A DNA stretch of 5,516 bases from an uncultured Eubacteriales bacterium (GTDB taxonomy: Bacteria > Bacillota_A > Clostridia > Oscillospirales > Oscillospiraceae), in assembly GCA_949747935.1 (NCBI GenBank), contig CATKHE010000235.1, positions 1-5,516 of the forward strand, written 5' to 3'. Under the pieces are notes generated by a model. It was not told where the DNA came from. It did no database searches and worked only from the letters and a program-made list of their open reading frames with translations. A program made the translations under genes and the position numbers. This document shows, piece after piece, positions 4,774 to 5,516 of the stretch; position 1 is the first letter of the stretch; each line of letters starts with the position of its first letter.

Positions 4774-5516
4774 TCAGTCAAAGAAGCTCAGCTGCCGGTC
4801 GCCATATCCCCGTGCCGCAGCGGAGACGATGTGGCGCATCTCGTACAGCAGGCCCAGCTCCCGGCACCGGGCGGAGAACAGCTCCCATAGCTCTTTTGCC
4901 CTGGGGCTGGAGCAGTAGTACCGGGCGCAATATCGCTTGCGGTATTGCGCCTCCATCCCAGGGAAGGCCCGGTCCAGGCCGTTGAGGAAATAGTCCCGCT
5001 GGCCGTCCCGCATGGTGACCCCGAAGGAGGCGTAGACGAACCTGGCCCCGGCCCGGGCGGCGCTGTCCACCACCGACAGGATGTTCTCCGGAGAATCCTC
5101 CACAAAGGGCAGGACGGGCATGAGAAGCACCCCAGCGAAAATCCCGGCCTCAGACAGCTCCCTCAGCGCGGACAGGCGGCGGCTGGGGGAGGGCGCATGG
5201 GGCTCAATCCGGGCGGCCAGGTCATCGCCGGTGGTGGTAACGGTCAGCTTGCAGATCACCGGGGAGTGGTCCTGAATCAGCTGGTACAGGTCGATATCCC
5301 GGACAATCAAGTCGCTCTTGGTGGCCACCGCCACCCCGCACTGGTAGGCGTCGATCAGCTCCAGGGCGTGTCGGGTGAGCTGGAGCTCCTCCTCGAAGGG
5401 GTTATAGGGATCGCTCATGGAGCCCATGGTGATGAAGGCAGGCTTCGCCTTCCGGGCCAGGTCGTCCCGGAGCAGGCGCAGGGCGTCCGCCTTGACCTTC
5501 ACCCGGTCGAAGTCCG
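4774..5516 (-). CDS. SPL-like radical SAM protein (COG1533 type), 5'-truncated by the window edge
   Basis: About 246 residues are visible on the minus strand. The frame stays open to the window edge (Asp-Phe-Asp-Arg before the GTG at 5502), so that GTG is not taken as the start. The CxxxCxxC that would bind the [4Fe-4S] cluster and S-adenosylmethionine in this superfamily is expected just beyond the edge and cannot be checked. Numbered from the GTG, the visible part shows the SPL-like subfamily pattern: TMGSMSDPYNPFE (25-37), LTR, ATKSDLIVRDIDL and KLTVTTTGDD, followed by an LREL-AGI strand-helix unit of the barrel. Relatives are annotated as SPL family radical SAM proteins of unknown reaction. 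The GSMSDPYNP form differs from true spore photoproduct lyase SplB, so DNA photoproduct repair should not be assumed despite the sigG neighbour. Family call is firm; function is unknown. Confidence 0.88.
   Translation of the reverse strand, partial: DFDRVKVKADALRLLRDDLARKAKPAFITMGSMSDPYNPFEEELQLTRHALELIDAYQCGVAVATKSDLIVRDIDLYQLIQDHSPVICKLTVTTTGDDLAARIEPHAPSPSRRLSALRELSEAGIFAGVLLMPVLPFVEDSPENILSVVDSAARAGARFVYASFGVTMRDGQRDYFLNGLDRAFPGMEAQYRKRYCARYYCSSPRAKELWELFSARCRELGLLYEMRHIVSAAARGYGDRQLSFFD

Noticed and set aside
3840..4781. A 313-codon open frame antisense to sigG.
   Set aside because: It mirrors the unmistakable sigG coding frame, has no ribosome binding site or recognisable domain, and arises from GC-rich codon bias.
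4774..5502. Annotating the radical SAM gene as splB (spore photoproduct lyase).
   Set aside because: The visible motif is GSMSDPYNP followed by ATKSDLI, typical of the wider SPL-like group. The SplB-type sequence after the cluster motif is not seen, and the N-terminus is missing.

Overview
The window looks like a chromosomal segment from a spore-forming, high-GC member of the Clostridia. Oscillospiraceae of the Flavonifractor/Lawsonibacter/Pseudoflavonifractor type is my best guess. The pointers are G/C-rich third codon positions, strong AGGAGG-type ribosome binding sites, an IreB-family (UPF0297) protein, a clear forespore sigma factor SigG, and DUF523 and SPL-like radical SAM genes. This taxonomy is inference from protein style, not from a search.

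Layout: (1) 1-845, the C-terminal two thirds of an MFS transporter whose start lies off the left edge. (2) 846-939, a short AT-rich gap with a good housekeeping-type promoter. (3) 940-1191, ireB, followed at once by a strong intrinsic terminator. (4) 1248-1688, a DUF523/TudS-like iron-sulfur protein whose ribosome binding site starts just after that terminator. (5) 1689-1768, an 80-bp gap with two perfect palindromes. (6) 1769-3868, a tight three-gene cluster: a compact 12-TM MFS-like protein, a 107-residue four-helix membrane protein whose start overlaps the preceding stop, and a secreted, membrane-anchored protein with two SH3-like repeats. (7) 3869-3980, a leader region with a long hairpin that contains the sigG Shine-Dalgarno sequence and overlaps a candidate sigma-F/sigma-G promoter. 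(8) 3981-4751, sigG. (9) 4774-5516, on the minus strand and converging on sigG, an SPL-like radical SAM protein whose N-terminus, including the expected cluster-binding cysteines, is off the right edge.

How the genes relate: ireB (cell-wall stress signalling through PASTA kinases in relatives) and sigG (late forespore transcription) are regulatory genes with their own signals. The three-gene membrane cluster is probably one transcript and may act as one envelope unit of unknown role. sigG lacks its usual neighbours spoIIGA and sigE, at least within this window. The most interesting structure is the sigG leader. Transcripts entering from upstream would fold a 24-bp hairpin that looks like a terminator and buries the ribosome binding site. 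A transcript starting at the candidate forespore promoter would lack the 5' arm and leave the site open. No CRISPR, tRNA, rRNA, insertion sequence or phage feature was seen.
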